Positions 24,571 to 33,294 of a DNA stretch of 53,100 bases are shown here, piece by piece. Below the pieces are notes generated by a model. The model was given only the letters and a program-made list of their open reading frames with translations, was not told where the DNA came from and ran no database searches. The position numbers and the translations under genes are program-made. This stretch comes from Lachnospiraceae bacterium. GTDB lineage: Bacteria > Bacillota > Clostridia > Lachnospirales > Lachnospiraceae. Positions within the stretch are counted from its first letter, which is position 1; each line of letters starts with the position of its first letter. The stretch is from positions 1 through 53,100 of the forward strand of contig SVEZ01000017.1 in the NCBI GenBank assembly GCA_015057115.1, in the 5' to 3' direction.

Positions 24571-24656
24571 GCATTGTATCATTATTCTGTTGGGAAAAAG
24601 GGGTTATTCGGTTTATACCGCATAGTTCCAATAGAATAAAAAAGGAGCCATGAGGA

Positions 24657-26288
24657 ATGTTTGATTTAGAGAGATTTGATGAAAATACCCGAAAATTATT
24701 AAATGAAATCGAGAATGAGCGGGTAACGAATCCGGAATCCTGCCTTAAGAAATGCAGGCAGTTGTTGAAACTTTCTGCGCTGCAGAAGGAAGACGGATTA
24801 CACGCCTACGCCGGATTTTCGGAGTGCTATTGTTTATACGTTTTAAATCATATCAGTGACTCATCTTTGCGTTTCGGAAAAGTGATTCCGGAACTGACGA
24901 AGACGGGACAGTGGGAACTGGTAGCCAGAAGTTACAGTATGCTCGGTATCATCAGCAGCGCTATAGGAAACATTCCCATGGCTATGGATAACTATCTGCA
25001 GGCAATCAAAGTATGTAAGGAGCATGATCTGGGTTGGGTATCAGCTATCGTGGATTGTAATATCGGTGTTTTGTACCTTGGATTTCACGATCTGGAAAAT
25101 GCTATTCGCTATTTTAAGCGTGCCATCGAAACCGCCGAGGAGATTAAAACAACCCACGGAGATTATGAACCGTATCTGGCCACTTTCCAGACGGCAACCC
25201 TTTACGTGAATCTTACTACCTGCTATGTGCGAATGGAGGACTTTGAGAGAGCCCGACAGAATCTGGAAATGGCAAGGGGGCTGGAGAAACAGGAGCCGAA
25301 CCTTTCATTGCACCTGGGAGTGGTAATACTGGAAGCGCAGATTGCCTATGCTGCCGGAGATATGAAGCTGCTTAGCAGTTGTGTAGAGGAATTCGATCAG
25401 GCGTTGGGAAACATGGAGGCACTGCTGGATTCCGTGGATGATATTATGGAATATGCCGCTTTTTTACAAAAAATCGGTCGTATCAAGGAATTCTGGAATC
25501 TTGTGGCCAGCCTTGAGCATACGGTAAGAACCACAGATAGTCCCTATCTGTACCGAAGAATCGTGGAATTAAAGATTAACTTTTACAAAGAGCACGGGGA
25601 AAATAAAGAGTACCTGATGGCTGCAGGCTTATATTACGAGTTGTCCATGAAGATGGAAAAAGAGCGGGAGCAAAGCTATAGGGAGAGCATGTCCGTTCGA
25701 ATCAGTCTGGAGGAAGCGAAGCAGGAAAAAGCTGCAATGGAGGCAGAGGCCACCAATCTGCGCTTCCGATCGGAAGTAGATGCACTAACGGGACTTCGGA
25801 ACCGTTTTAAGATTTTAAGTTTGATAGAAGATAGTTTCATTCAGTGTGCAGCAGAGAAGAAATATTTCGCAATAGAGATATTGGATGTAGACTATTTTAA
25901 GCAATATAACGATAATTATGGTCACCAGCGTGGTGATATGATTTTAAAAGAAGTGGCGGATGCAATTCATTCGTTGGAGCGACACAGGGGTATTTATACC
26001 GGTCGTTACGGCGGAGATGAGTTCTTGTTGCTTTTTGTGGATCGTACCAAGGATGAAGTGGGACAATTCATGCAGGAGTTAAAGGACATTATAGAGCATC
26101 GTCATATTATCCATGAGTATTCCAAGAGCAGTGATATTGTCACCTTAAGTCAGGGTGCCTACCACGGTATTCCAACAAAGGACAGCACTGTCAAACAGTT
26201 TATGGAAGATGCCGATCAGGCATTATACAAAATCAAGAAAGCCGGAAGAGATGGTTTTCTTGTTACAAGCGAAGATGATAAGGAGTAA
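24657..26288 (+). CDS. TPR-repeat diguanylate cyclase (GGDEF)
   Basis: The 543-residue cytoplasmic protein has tetratricopeptide-like helical repeats over residues 40-330 (such as NIPMAMDNYLQAIKVCKEHD and DLENAIRYFKRAIETAEE), a coiled coil (about 335-370) and a C-terminal GGDEF domain. The active site is intact: LTGLRNR, LDVDYFKQYND, and GGDEF at residues 452-456. The inhibitory site R-x-x-D expected five residues before GGDEF is absent (HRGI), so product feedback may be lacking. AAAGGAG lies nine bases before the ATG. It is followed eight bases later by an MBOAT gene, which suggests that c-di-GMP made here affects the surface-acetylation genes downstream. Confidence 0.9.
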   Translation: MFDLERFDENTRKLLNEIENERVTNPESCLKKCRQLLKLSALQKEDGLHAYAGFSECYCLYVLNHISDSSLRFGKVIPELTKTGQWELVARSYSMLGIISSAIGNIPMAMDNYLQAIKVCKEHDLGWVSAIVDCNIGVLYLGFHDLENAIRYFKRAIETAEEIKTTHGDYEPYLATFQTATLYVNLTTCYVRMEDFERARQNLEMARGLEKQEPNLSLHLGVVILEAQIAYAAGDMKLLSSCVEEFDQALGNMEALLDSVDDIMEYAAFLQKIGRIKEFWNLVASLEHTVRTTDSPYLYRRIVELKINFYKEHGENKEYLMAAGLYYELSMKMEKEREQSYRESMSVRISLEEAKQEKAAMEAEATNLRFRSEVDALTGLRNRFKILSLIEDSFIQCAAEKKYFAIEILDVDYFKQYNDNYGHQRGDMILKEVADAIHSLERHRGIYTGRYGGDEFLLLFVDRTKDEVGQFMQELKDIIEHRHIIHEYSKSSDIVTLSQGAYHGIPTKDSTVKQFMEDADQALYKIKKAGRDGFLVTSEDDKE

Positions 26289-26295
26289 CAATTAG

Positions 26296-27696
26296 ATGGT
26301 ATTTAGTAGTGCGGCATTTTTATTCTTTTTCTTACCGATCACACTATTTTGTTATTATGTTTGCCCCCTCAAATGGAAGAATCTGATTCTGGTTATTGCC
26401 AGTCTCATATTCTATGCCTGGGGAGAACCAACTTACATATTAATAATGTTGTTTTCTACGGTGTTCGATTATGTGAACGGCCGACTTATCGGGATTTTCC
26501 GGGAAAAAGGGCAGAATCGGAAGGCTAAAGCTATTATGATTTTGTCAGTGGTGGGAAATCTCGGTATTTTATGTTTCTTTAAATACACGAACCTGGCACT
26601 TTCCACGGTTCACTCCCTTACGGGACTGGCAGTGCCGGTATTAAATGTGGCATTACCTATTGGAATTTCTTTCTATACTTTCCAGACCATGTCTTATACC
26701 CTGGATGTGTATTTGGGACAGGTGAAGCCACAGCACAATATTATCGCTTTTGCAACCTACGTTACCTGTTTCCCACAGTTGGTGGCAGGGCCGATTGTAC
26801 GGTACATTGATTTGGAAACCCAGTTGGAGGACCGACGGGTAACCAGTGAGCAGGTGGCAGACGGTTGTAGACGGTTTTGCATCGGTATGAGTAAAAAAGT
26901 GCTTCTTGCCAACAGTGCAGGAGCTATATGGGATACCATCAAGGTCATGGAGCCGGGCAATATTCCGGTGACTATGGCATGGTTGGGAGCTGTATGTTAT
27001 ACTTTCCAGATTTATTTTGACTTTTCCGGTTATTCGGATATGGCAATCGGTCTGGGTAAAATGTTTGGCTTTACATTTCCTGAAAACTTTAATTTGCCTT
27101 ATATTTCAAAGAGTATCACCGAATTTTGGCGGCGTTGGCATATTAGCTTAAGTACATGGTTTAAGGAATATGTTTATATTCCCTTGGGCGGGAACCGCAA
27201 AGGCGTGGGACGCCAGATTTTCAATCTTATGGTTGTTTGGGGACTCACAGGCTTTTGGCATGGTGCCGCTTATAACTTCTTGGCGTGGGGAATTTATTAC
27301 GGATTGCTCTTAATCTTTGAGAAATTCCTGTTTAAAAAGGTGTTAGACAAGCTTCCGGCGATTTTACAGCATATCTATACCATGTTCTTTGTAATATTGG
27401 GATGGGTACTGTTTGCCTGCGAGGATTTCTCCTTCTTGTTTGAGTATCTGAAAGCCTTATTTGGCTTACAGGGTGCAGGTTTTGTCAGTGGAGAGACGGT
27501 TTATATGCTGGTAAGTCATGTGGCATTACTGATTGCTTGTGTAATCTGCAGCTCCAGCTTGCTCCGTCGTATAAGTCAGAAAACACAGGGGCAATACCGT
27601 GTAGCAAAGGACATTGTATTATTGGGATTGTTTGTAATTTCGATTTGCTTTATTATCGGATCATCCTACAATCCGTTCTTATACTTTAGATTCTAA
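26296..27696 (+). CDS. MBOAT family O-acyltransferase (AlgI/DltB type)
   Basis: A 466-residue polytopic membrane protein of the MBOAT family, which passes acyl groups (usually acetyl) across or onto extracellular polymers. It has AFLFFFLPITLFCYYV at the start, SFYTFQTMSYTLDVY, FPQLVAGPIVRY, RWHISLSTWFKEYVYIPLGGNRKG and the catalytic histidine 322 in GFWHGAAYNF. These are the signatures of the AlgI branch. The start lies eight bases after the GGDEF stop and 12 bases before the next gene, so the three genes appear to form one operon. It probably acetylates a secreted polysaccharide or teichoic acid. Confidence 0.95.
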   Translation: MVFSSAAFLFFFLPITLFCYYVCPLKWKNLILVIASLIFYAWGEPTYILIMLFSTVFDYVNGRLIGIFREKGQNRKAKAIMILSVVGNLGILCFFKYTNLALSTVHSLTGLAVPVLNVALPIGISFYTFQTMSYTLDVYLGQVKPQHNIIAFATYVTCFPQLVAGPIVRYIDLETQLEDRRVTSEQVADGCRRFCIGMSKKVLLANSAGAIWDTIKVMEPGNIPVTMAWLGAVCYTFQIYFDFSGYSDMAIGLGKMFGFTFPENFNLPYISKSITEFWRRWHISLSTWFKEYVYIPLGGNRKGVGRQIFNLMVVWGLTGFWHGAAYNFLAWGIYYGLLLIFEKFLFKKVLDKLPAILQHIYTMFFVILGWVLFACEDFSFLFEYLKALFGLQGAGFVSGETVYMLVSHVALLIACVICSSSLLRRISQKTQGQYRVAKDIVLLGLFVISICFIIGSSYNPFLYFRF

Positions 27697-27707
27697 GGAG
27701 GGCCGGC

Positions 27708-28844
27708 ATGAAGAATATGGATAAAAAGAATATCCCCATGTTAGGCGTGTTTTTAGCACTCCTGTTTGTGGGATTCATAGGTTATATTATATCTCCGGAC
27801 GTGAAGTTTTCCGAAGACGAGAACCGATATTTGAAGGGACAGCCGGAATTTAGTGCATCAGCTCTTTTTTCCGGAGACTATACCAATGGTATGAACGACT
27901 ATGCTACGGATCAGTTTCCTCTTCGGAGTATAGCCATTACGGTGAAGACTCAGGCGCAGAAGCTGGTGGGTGTGAAAGACAGTAACGGAGTCTACTTCGG
28001 CAAGGGTGGATATTTAATGTTGAAGAAGACACCGTCGGAGTTTAAGGAAAAGAAGTTCTGGAATAATTTGAAGGCAGTGGAAAGCTTTGCAACAAGGAAT
28101 CCGGATATGCCGGTATCGGTTTTACTGGCGCCTACGGCAGCAGGGGTTTATACCGGCCGTTTACCGGAATTTGCGGTGGATTATCACCAGATAGATACAC
28201 TAAAAGCAGTAAAGAGCCGCTTGAAAAAGGTGAAAAATGTAAAGTTTGTAGATTCCTACAGTGAATTGCAAGAGCATCTGCGAGAGGATTTATACTATCG
28301 AACCGATCATCATTGGACTACAAAGGGAGCCTATTACGGATATCAAGCATTTTGTGAGGCTTGGGATTTAGACCCTGTGTCTTATAATACGAAAAAGGTA
28401 AGCGATGATTTTTACGGAACCCTGTATTCCAAAGTGCTGGCAGCCGGAACCAAAGGAGATACGGTGGAAGCACCGATTATTAAGGAGAAATTGACTGTAT
28501 CCCACCAGATGGGCAAAACCGTTACAGACAGTTTGTACGACGAGACCAAGTTGAAGGTAAAGGACAAATATCAGTATTTCCTAGGTGGTAACGACGGCGA
28601 AGTGACCATTAAGACGGATGTGGATAACGGAAAGCATCTGTTGGTTATTAAGGATTCTTATGCCAATTGCTTTTTACCGTTTTTAACCAAGCATTATGAA
28701 AGTATTCATGTAGTGGATTTACGGTATTTCAACGATAATCTGACCATGTACACGAAAGCCAATGAGATTACAGAGGCGCTGGTGCTTTACAACATGAATA
28801 ATTTTGACGAAGATACTTCAGTCATTAAATTGATGATGCCGTAG
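27708..28844 (+). CDS. DHHW-type (AlgJ/AlgX-like) extracytoplasmic protein
   Basis: The 378-residue protein has one N-terminal membrane anchor (residues 12-30) and an SGNH-hydrolase-like domain of the AlgJ/AlgX/DHHW kind. The name motif DHHW is at residues 200-203 (YRTDHHWTTKGAYYGY) and a GKHLLVIKDSYANCFLPF block later carries the nucleophile-type KDS serine. Such proteins work with an MBOAT to acetylate surface polymers outside the membrane. AAGGAGG lies before the ATG and the gene follows its MBOAT partner closely. A terminator ends the unit. Confidence 0.92.
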   Translation: MKNMDKKNIPMLGVFLALLFVGFIGYIISPDVKFSEDENRYLKGQPEFSASALFSGDYTNGMNDYATDQFPLRSIAITVKTQAQKLVGVKDSNGVYFGKGGYLMLKKTPSEFKEKKFWNNLKAVESFATRNPDMPVSVLLAPTAAGVYTGRLPEFAVDYHQIDTLKAVKSRLKKVKNVKFVDSYSELQEHLREDLYYRTDHHWTTKGAYYGYQAFCEAWDLDPVSYNTKKVSDDFYGTLYSKVLAAGTKGDTVEAPIIKEKLTVSHQMGKTVTDSLYDETKLKVKDKYQYFLGGNDGEVTIKTDVDNGKHLLVIKDSYANCFLPFLTKHYESIHVVDLRYFNDNLTMYTKANEITEALVLYNMNNFDEDTSVIKLMMP

Positions 28845-28861
28845 TGGCATGCAGAATTTTC

Positions 28862-28897
28862 AAGCCTTCCGGGAATTTCCCCGGGAGGCTTTTTTTG
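28862..28897 (+). terminator. Terminator after the DHHW gene
   Basis: AAGCCTTCC-GGG pairs with CCC-GGGAGGCTT, followed by seven Ts. Confidence 0.93.
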
Positions 28898-28924
28898 TCG
28901 TGCTTAAAAAATTTTAGAAACATG

Positions 28925-28985
28925 TTGACATTTCAAAAATGAAGGTGTATATATAGCATATAAACAGTAATAACACTATAAACAC
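28925..28985 (+). promoter_or_regulatory. Promoter and possible operator of GntR-ABC operon
   Basis: TTGACA (28925-28930), 17 bases, TATATA (28948-28953). Partial inverted repeats GTGTATATATAG (28945-28956) and CTATAAACAC (28976-28985) flank the start region, so the YtrA-like product of the first gene could bind here. The repeat is imperfect. Confidence 0.55.
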
Positions 28986-29000
28986 AGCAGGAGGAATACT

Positions 29001-29375
29001 ATGAAGATTTCCCAGGAATCAGGGGTTCCAATCTATCAGCAGATTGCAACTCAGCTTCGCAATGAAATATTAGATGGAAAAATAGCCTCCGGGGAATTTC
29101 TACCGTCCATCCGTGGATTGGCGAAGGAATTGAAGATTAGCGTGATTACCACCATGAAAGCCTATGAACTTTTGGAAAAAGAGGGCTTAGTTACAGCTGT
29201 GCAGGGCAAGGGATTTTTGGTGCGGCAGCAGGACTGTGAGATGGTAAAGGAGCAATATCGCCGGAAGGTGGAGGCACACTTAACGGAAGCACTTTTGGCG
29301 GCGAAGCCGGCAGGAATGACTTTGGAAGAGATGATTACTACATTACGAATTCTGGAAAGTGAGAAAGGGGAATAG
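29001..29375 (+). CDS. GntR family regulator (YtrA-like)
   Basis: A 124-residue protein with a GntR-type winged helix: PIYQQIATQLRNEILDGKIASG then LPSIRGLAKELKISVITTMKAYELLEKEGLV, and a short C-terminal helix instead of a ligand domain. This is the YtrA size and form. Regulators of this kind normally repress a promoter just upstream of themselves and are released by cell-envelope stress. AGGAGGAAT precedes the ATG. It leads a seven-gene operon with the ABC genes that follow. Confidence 0.92.
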   Translation: MKISQESGVPIYQQIATQLRNEILDGKIASGEFLPSIRGLAKELKISVITTMKAYELLEKEGLVTAVQGKGFLVRQQDCEMVKEQYRRKVEAHLTEALLAAKPAGMTLEEMITTLRILESEKGE

Positions 29376-29377
29376 AG

Positions 29378-30277
29378 ATGGAGAATGTGTTGGAGATAAG
29401 AGACTTGGAAAAGAGATATAAGGAGTTTGCTGTAAAGATTCCAAAGCTTACTATCCCCAAGGGATTTGTGACTGCTCTCATTGGAGAGAACGGAGCCGGA
29501 AAAAGCTCTTTATTGCGGGTTTTAGGCGGGATTGACACAAAATATGCCGGAACAATACAGTATTCTAACGCTTATAGCGATAAGGAGAGGGAGAAAAATA
29601 GCTGCCCGGTAAAGGAAATGACCGGTTACACTGCCATGGGAGGCTACTATCTGCCCCATTGGAAGCTGGAGCAGGTTGCAAATATTAGTGAACTTCTTTT
29701 TGCGAGCTTTGATAAAGAGAAATTTCAGAAGTTGTGTAAGGATATGGGAGTAGTGGAAAAGGAAGAAGATTTCAAGAAGCGGGTGGATCGCTGCTCCGAC
29801 GGAACGGTGATGAAACTGATGCTGGCAGGAGTGCTGGCCCGGGATACCAAGCTACTGTTACTGGATGAGCCGGCATCACCTCTTGATCCTTATATGCGTG
29901 ACCGCCTCTGTGAAATGATGCAGGAGTATATGGCAGAAGGAAATGGAGAGCGAAGCATCTTTTTCTCTACCCATAACGTGTCGGATATGGAGTATATTAC
30001 CGACTATGCTGTTATTATGGCAGCAGGGACGGTGGTAGAAGAAGGATTTACCGAGGATCTTTCGGATAAATATGTGTTAGTAAAAGGCGAAACCGAGGAC
30101 TTTGAAGCGGCAAAAGACCTACTGATTGGATGTAGAAAGAGTCAATTTGGCTTTGAAGGGTTATGTTTGGCAGAGGATTTGGAGAAATTTACCGGTTTTG
30201 ACTTTTTAAAAGAAAGACCTTCTTTGAGCCAGATTTCGGTGGCACTTATCAAAGAGCACTCGATTATGGTGCGGTAA
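29378..30277 (+). CDS. ABC transporter ATP-binding protein (YtrB-like)
   Basis: The 299-residue ATPase has Walker A GENGAGKS (residues 36-43) and Walker B LLLLDEPASPLDP, with FFSTHNVSDME as the switch loop. The signature motif is worn: CSDGTVMKL in place of LSGGQ-x-K. That may slow or alter ATP turnover. It starts two bases after the regulator stop and probably energises the two small membrane proteins that follow, giving a YtrB/YhcH-type exporter. The last 80 residues are an extra C-terminal extension without recognised motif. Confidence 0.88.
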   Translation: MENVLEIRDLEKRYKEFAVKIPKLTIPKGFVTALIGENGAGKSSLLRVLGGIDTKYAGTIQYSNAYSDKEREKNSCPVKEMTGYTAMGGYYLPHWKLEQVANISELLFASFDKEKFQKLCKDMGVVEKEEDFKKRVDRCSDGTVMKLMLAGVLARDTKLLLLDEPASPLDPYMRDRLCEMMQEYMAEGNGERSIFFSTHNVSDMEYITDYAVIMAAGTVVEEGFTEDLSDKYVLVKGETEDFEAAKDLLIGCRKSQFGFEGLCLAEDLEKFTGFDFLKERPSLSQISVALIKEHSIMVR

Positions 30278-30287
30278 GGAGGATGGG

Positions 30288-30881
30288 ATGAAACGGATTT
30301 GGAAATCTTACTTTTCTTTTTACAGCAGATGGTATTATCTGGTAATGTTGTTAGTACTGCCTCTTAATGCAGTGCTTCGAGAGATTGTGGATATGAGAAA
30401 GGGCACCACCGCGATTTTTCTTGTCCTTAATTTTGGTTTAATGGTAATGGGGGAAAATCAGTCGGCCCGTGGAATTCTATCCTATAGTGAGGATCCCACT
30501 TTATTATTGAAAGTTGGAGCACAGAATAAAAGCTATCTCCGGGGAACTATTTATTTGGATGTCGTTTTAAAGGCTCTGTATTACGGCATTTTGTGTTTGC
30601 TGAATTACGGAGTAAGCGGCAGGGCAATTGCAGCATTTTCTTTTGTATATATACTTTCGATGGCTGGTACTTTGTCGGTACGATATGCAAGCACGGATAC
30701 GGGAGGAGACAGTTTCTTTGCAATTTGTCTGTTTGTAGGAATGTGGTTGATTGCCATATTTTTATGGACGGCAGTTGATGATTTTAAAAGTCTGTGGATG
30801 CTGCCCTTGATACTGGCGATAGCCGCCGGATTGGGAGCAGTCCATATTAGTACAAAACGGATGGAGGAGAAGTATCAATGA
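30288..30881 (+). CDS. Membrane protein, putative ABC permease, 197 aa
   Basis: A 197-residue protein with about five hydrophobic segments (for instance YYLVMLLVLPLNAVL, AIFLVLNFGLMVMG, CLFVGMWLIAIFLW, LPLILAIAAGLGAV). No sequence motif is recognised, but its place between an ABC ATPase and another membrane gene, 10 bases from the former and overlapping the latter by four bases, suggests a permease half. AAGGAGGA precedes the ATG. The name is inferred from context only. Confidence 0.65.
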   Translation: MKRIWKSYFSFYSRWYYLVMLLVLPLNAVLREIVDMRKGTTAIFLVLNFGLMVMGENQSARGILSYSEDPTLLLKVGAQNKSYLRGTIYLDVVLKALYYGILCLLNYGVSGRAIAAFSFVYILSMAGTLSVRYASTDTGGDSFFAICLFVGMWLIAIFLWTAVDDFKSLWMLPLILAIAAGLGAVHISTKRMEEKYQ

Positions 30882-31513
30882 TGAATAGGATAAAAGAAGA
30901 GTGGTTGTATTTGACGTTGACAAAGAGACAGAAATGCTTTATCGCATATTTGCTTTTAGCCATGTTCATGTTGTCAGTTTATCCGGTTTTTTTCCTTCAT
31001 GTGGCGGTTATGGCTGTAATGGATTCCCACTGGATTTTGAAGCGCTCTACCCTGGTACGCTCATCAAAGTTAGGAAAAAGTCTTGACCGGAAAAGTGAAA
31101 TTCGTTTGCATTTTGTATTGGAATTGTTTTTTTTGAGCGTTTTAATGGTATTTGCAGTGCTGCAGTATTATAATTCAGATATGTGCGTGAAAGAGAAGAT
31201 ATTGGCGGGATTCGGTCCTATCCTTTTGACACTGCCCTATTTTGGAATACTGGGAGGCGGAAAAGGCTTGGAAAGTCTGTATATGATGACATTCTTTTGG
31301 ATGCTTCCGGGCATATTCTTTCGAACCTATTGGGACTACATGCCTGTAAGTGAATGTGTAAGGGGATGGTTAAGGCAGTACACCATTTGGGAAGTAGTGG
31401 GGATTACCTTCCTGGTGTGGATAATCTCTTTTGGGATAGAGATGCTTGTGGATGAAATCATCCTGGAGCAACCGTTTTTCCGAAGAAGATGGGAGAAGAT
31501 TAATTTCCGCTGA
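30878..31513 (+). CDS. Membrane protein, putative ABC permease, 211 aa
   Basis: A 211-residue protein with five or six hydrophobic segments, overlapping the preceding gene by ATGA. The N-terminal 25 residues are polar. I recognise no family. With the preceding gene it can make a heterodimeric membrane part for the ATPase at 29378. GGAGGAGAAG lies upstream of the start. The two membrane genes are not alike in sequence. Confidence 0.62.
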   Translation: MMNRIKEEWLYLTLTKRQKCFIAYLLLAMFMLSVYPVFFLHVAVMAVMDSHWILKRSTLVRSSKLGKSLDRKSEIRLHFVLELFFLSVLMVFAVLQYYNSDMCVKEKILAGFGPILLTLPYFGILGGGKGLESLYMMTFFWMLPGIFFRTYWDYMPVSECVRGWLRQYTIWEVVGITFLVWIISFGIEMLVDEIILEQPFFRRRWEKINFR

Positions 31514-31524
31514 TAAAAAAAGTA

Positions 31525-33294
31525 TTGGAGGAGAAGATGAGACATAAGGGGATTTTACGTAATGTAATTAAGCGTCAGCCAGGGCTGGCGCTTGGTGTGT
31601 TTGTATTGCAGGTGATATTGGGAATTTTGCCTGCAGTATATGTTATGGTCTATGCAGCATTCATTGACGGAATGCTTCAGGTAGTAGCCGGGCAGCCTTT
31701 TGACGAGGCGATTGTCCGGAAAATTCTAGCCGCCGTATTCCTAACGGCGTTTCAGTACTTATGCGGAGCATATAATAGCTATCTCAGCTCCCAATTGCAG
31801 TTATCCATTGAAGCAAATGAGAAAAAATGTCTGATGCAGAAGCTTTTTCACCTGCCCTTTCAGGACATGGAAAAGGCGGCAACCTATGAGTTGGCGAACC
31901 ATGTAAAACAGGGAATTCCGGAAAAATATTATTCCTATTACACAGGAATTTTAGGGACAGGAAATCTCTTTTTATCTGTAGCAGTCATGATGGCCATTAT
32001 TATGAAATACTCTCTTGGTTTGGGAGTGGTGGCGCTTTTCGCTTTTGTGCCTATCTTCATTATTTCCGTGAAGGGTGGAAAAGAGGATTATTCTGCGTTG
32101 TCTCAGTATATGGAGATAGCTCGGCGCTCGGAAAGCTATGAAAATATATTGACGGGAGAGCAAAGTATCTTTGAGCGTGTGACTTTCCCTTATTTCTCCT
32201 GGATATTGGGAAAATGGCAAAATTCCTTCGACGCGGGCGCAAAGGTTTACATTAACTACAAAAAAAGCGCTTATACCCGCATCAAAACCATGAGCTTTAT
32301 TATTAAGCTACTATTGTGCGGTATTGTAGGGGTGATTCTGTATTTGACCAGTTTACATCGGATAACCATCGGTATCTGCGTAATCTTAATGGAGCGGGTA
32401 ATTGGGCTGGCTACTCGTGTGACCTGGGAATTATACATGTATTTATATCAGATTACTTCCGCATTAGAGTATCAGACCCGATACGAAGCATTTTACGGAT
32501 TGCCGGAGGAAGAACAGACAGGCGAGGTTCTTTCCGGCGCAGAAAAAATCGTGTTTGAGGACGTGTCCTTCCGCTACAACGAAGAGGCACCTTACATCTT
32601 ACGTCACTTAAATCTTACGCTGGAAAAAGGGAAGCGCTATGCGTTAGTAGGAGAAAACGGAGCCGGAAAGTCCACGTTAATGAAGCTATTGCTGGGCTTT
32701 TACCATGAATACGAAGGCAGTATCCGGATAGATGGCAAGGAGTTGCGAAGCATTCGTGATGAGAAAAGCTTTTTAAGTCCGGTATTCCAGAATTTTACCC
32801 GTTATCAGGTAAGCGTCCGTGAAAATGTAGGAATGGAGCAGGCAGACAGCCTGACGGATGAGGAAATTGCCCACTGGATGAAGGAACTGGATTTATATTT
32901 AGAGAACCATCTTGGGGAAGCGGGGTATGACACGCCAATGGGACGTCTGGAAGGAAAGAACATTGATCTTTCCGGTGGTCAGTGGCAGAAGCTGGCAATT
33001 ATGCGAGCCCTTTCCCGTCATACCGGCTGGCTGATTTTAGATGAGCCAACCGCTGCCCTGGACCCGATGGCAGAGGCGGCGTTGTACGAGCTGTTTTTAA
33101 AAGCTATGAAGGATAAAACCGGTATCATTATCACCCATCGTTTGGGAGCCGCTCGGCTATCGGATGAAGTGTTGGTGTTGAAGGATGGCGTGATTAAGGA
33201 GAAGGGCAGCCATCAGGAATTGATGGACGCGAAAGGCTTATACGAGGAAATGTTTGAAAGTCAGAGGGGGTGGTACAGGAATGCAGAAGCTTAG
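31525..33294 (+). CDS. ABC exporter with fused membrane and ATPase domains, first
   Basis: A 589-residue protein: about six membrane spans over residues 1-320, then an ATPase domain with Walker A GENGAGKST (about residue 377), signature DLSGGQWQKLAI (about 481) and Walker B WLILDEPTAALDP (about 500). This is the usual half-exporter form of MsbA/bacteriocin-type exporters. The next gene has the same layout and overlaps by 14 bases, so the two should form a heterodimer. The substrate may be a peptide, lipid or drug; no protease domain is present, so leader cleavage by this protein is unlikely. Confidence 0.93.
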   Translation: MEEKMRHKGILRNVIKRQPGLALGVFVLQVILGILPAVYVMVYAAFIDGMLQVVAGQPFDEAIVRKILAAVFLTAFQYLCGAYNSYLSSQLQLSIEANEKKCLMQKLFHLPFQDMEKAATYELANHVKQGIPEKYYSYYTGILGTGNLFLSVAVMMAIIMKYSLGLGVVALFAFVPIFIISVKGGKEDYSALSQYMEIARRSESYENILTGEQSIFERVTFPYFSWILGKWQNSFDAGAKVYINYKKSAYTRIKTMSFIIKLLLCGIVGVILYLTSLHRITIGICVILMERVIGLATRVTWELYMYLYQITSALEYQTRYEAFYGLPEEEQTGEVLSGAEKIVFEDVSFRYNEEAPYILRHLNLTLEKGKRYALVGENGAGKSTLMKLLLGFYHEYEGSIRIDGKELRSIRDEKSFLSPVFQNFTRYQVSVRENVGMEQADSLTDEEIAHWMKELDLYLENHLGEAGYDTPMGRLEGKNIDLSGGQWQKLAIMRALSRHTGWLILDEPTAALDPMAEAALYELFLKAMKDKTGIIITHRLGAARLSDEVLVLKDGVIKEKGSHQELMDAKGLYEEMFESQRGWYRNAEA

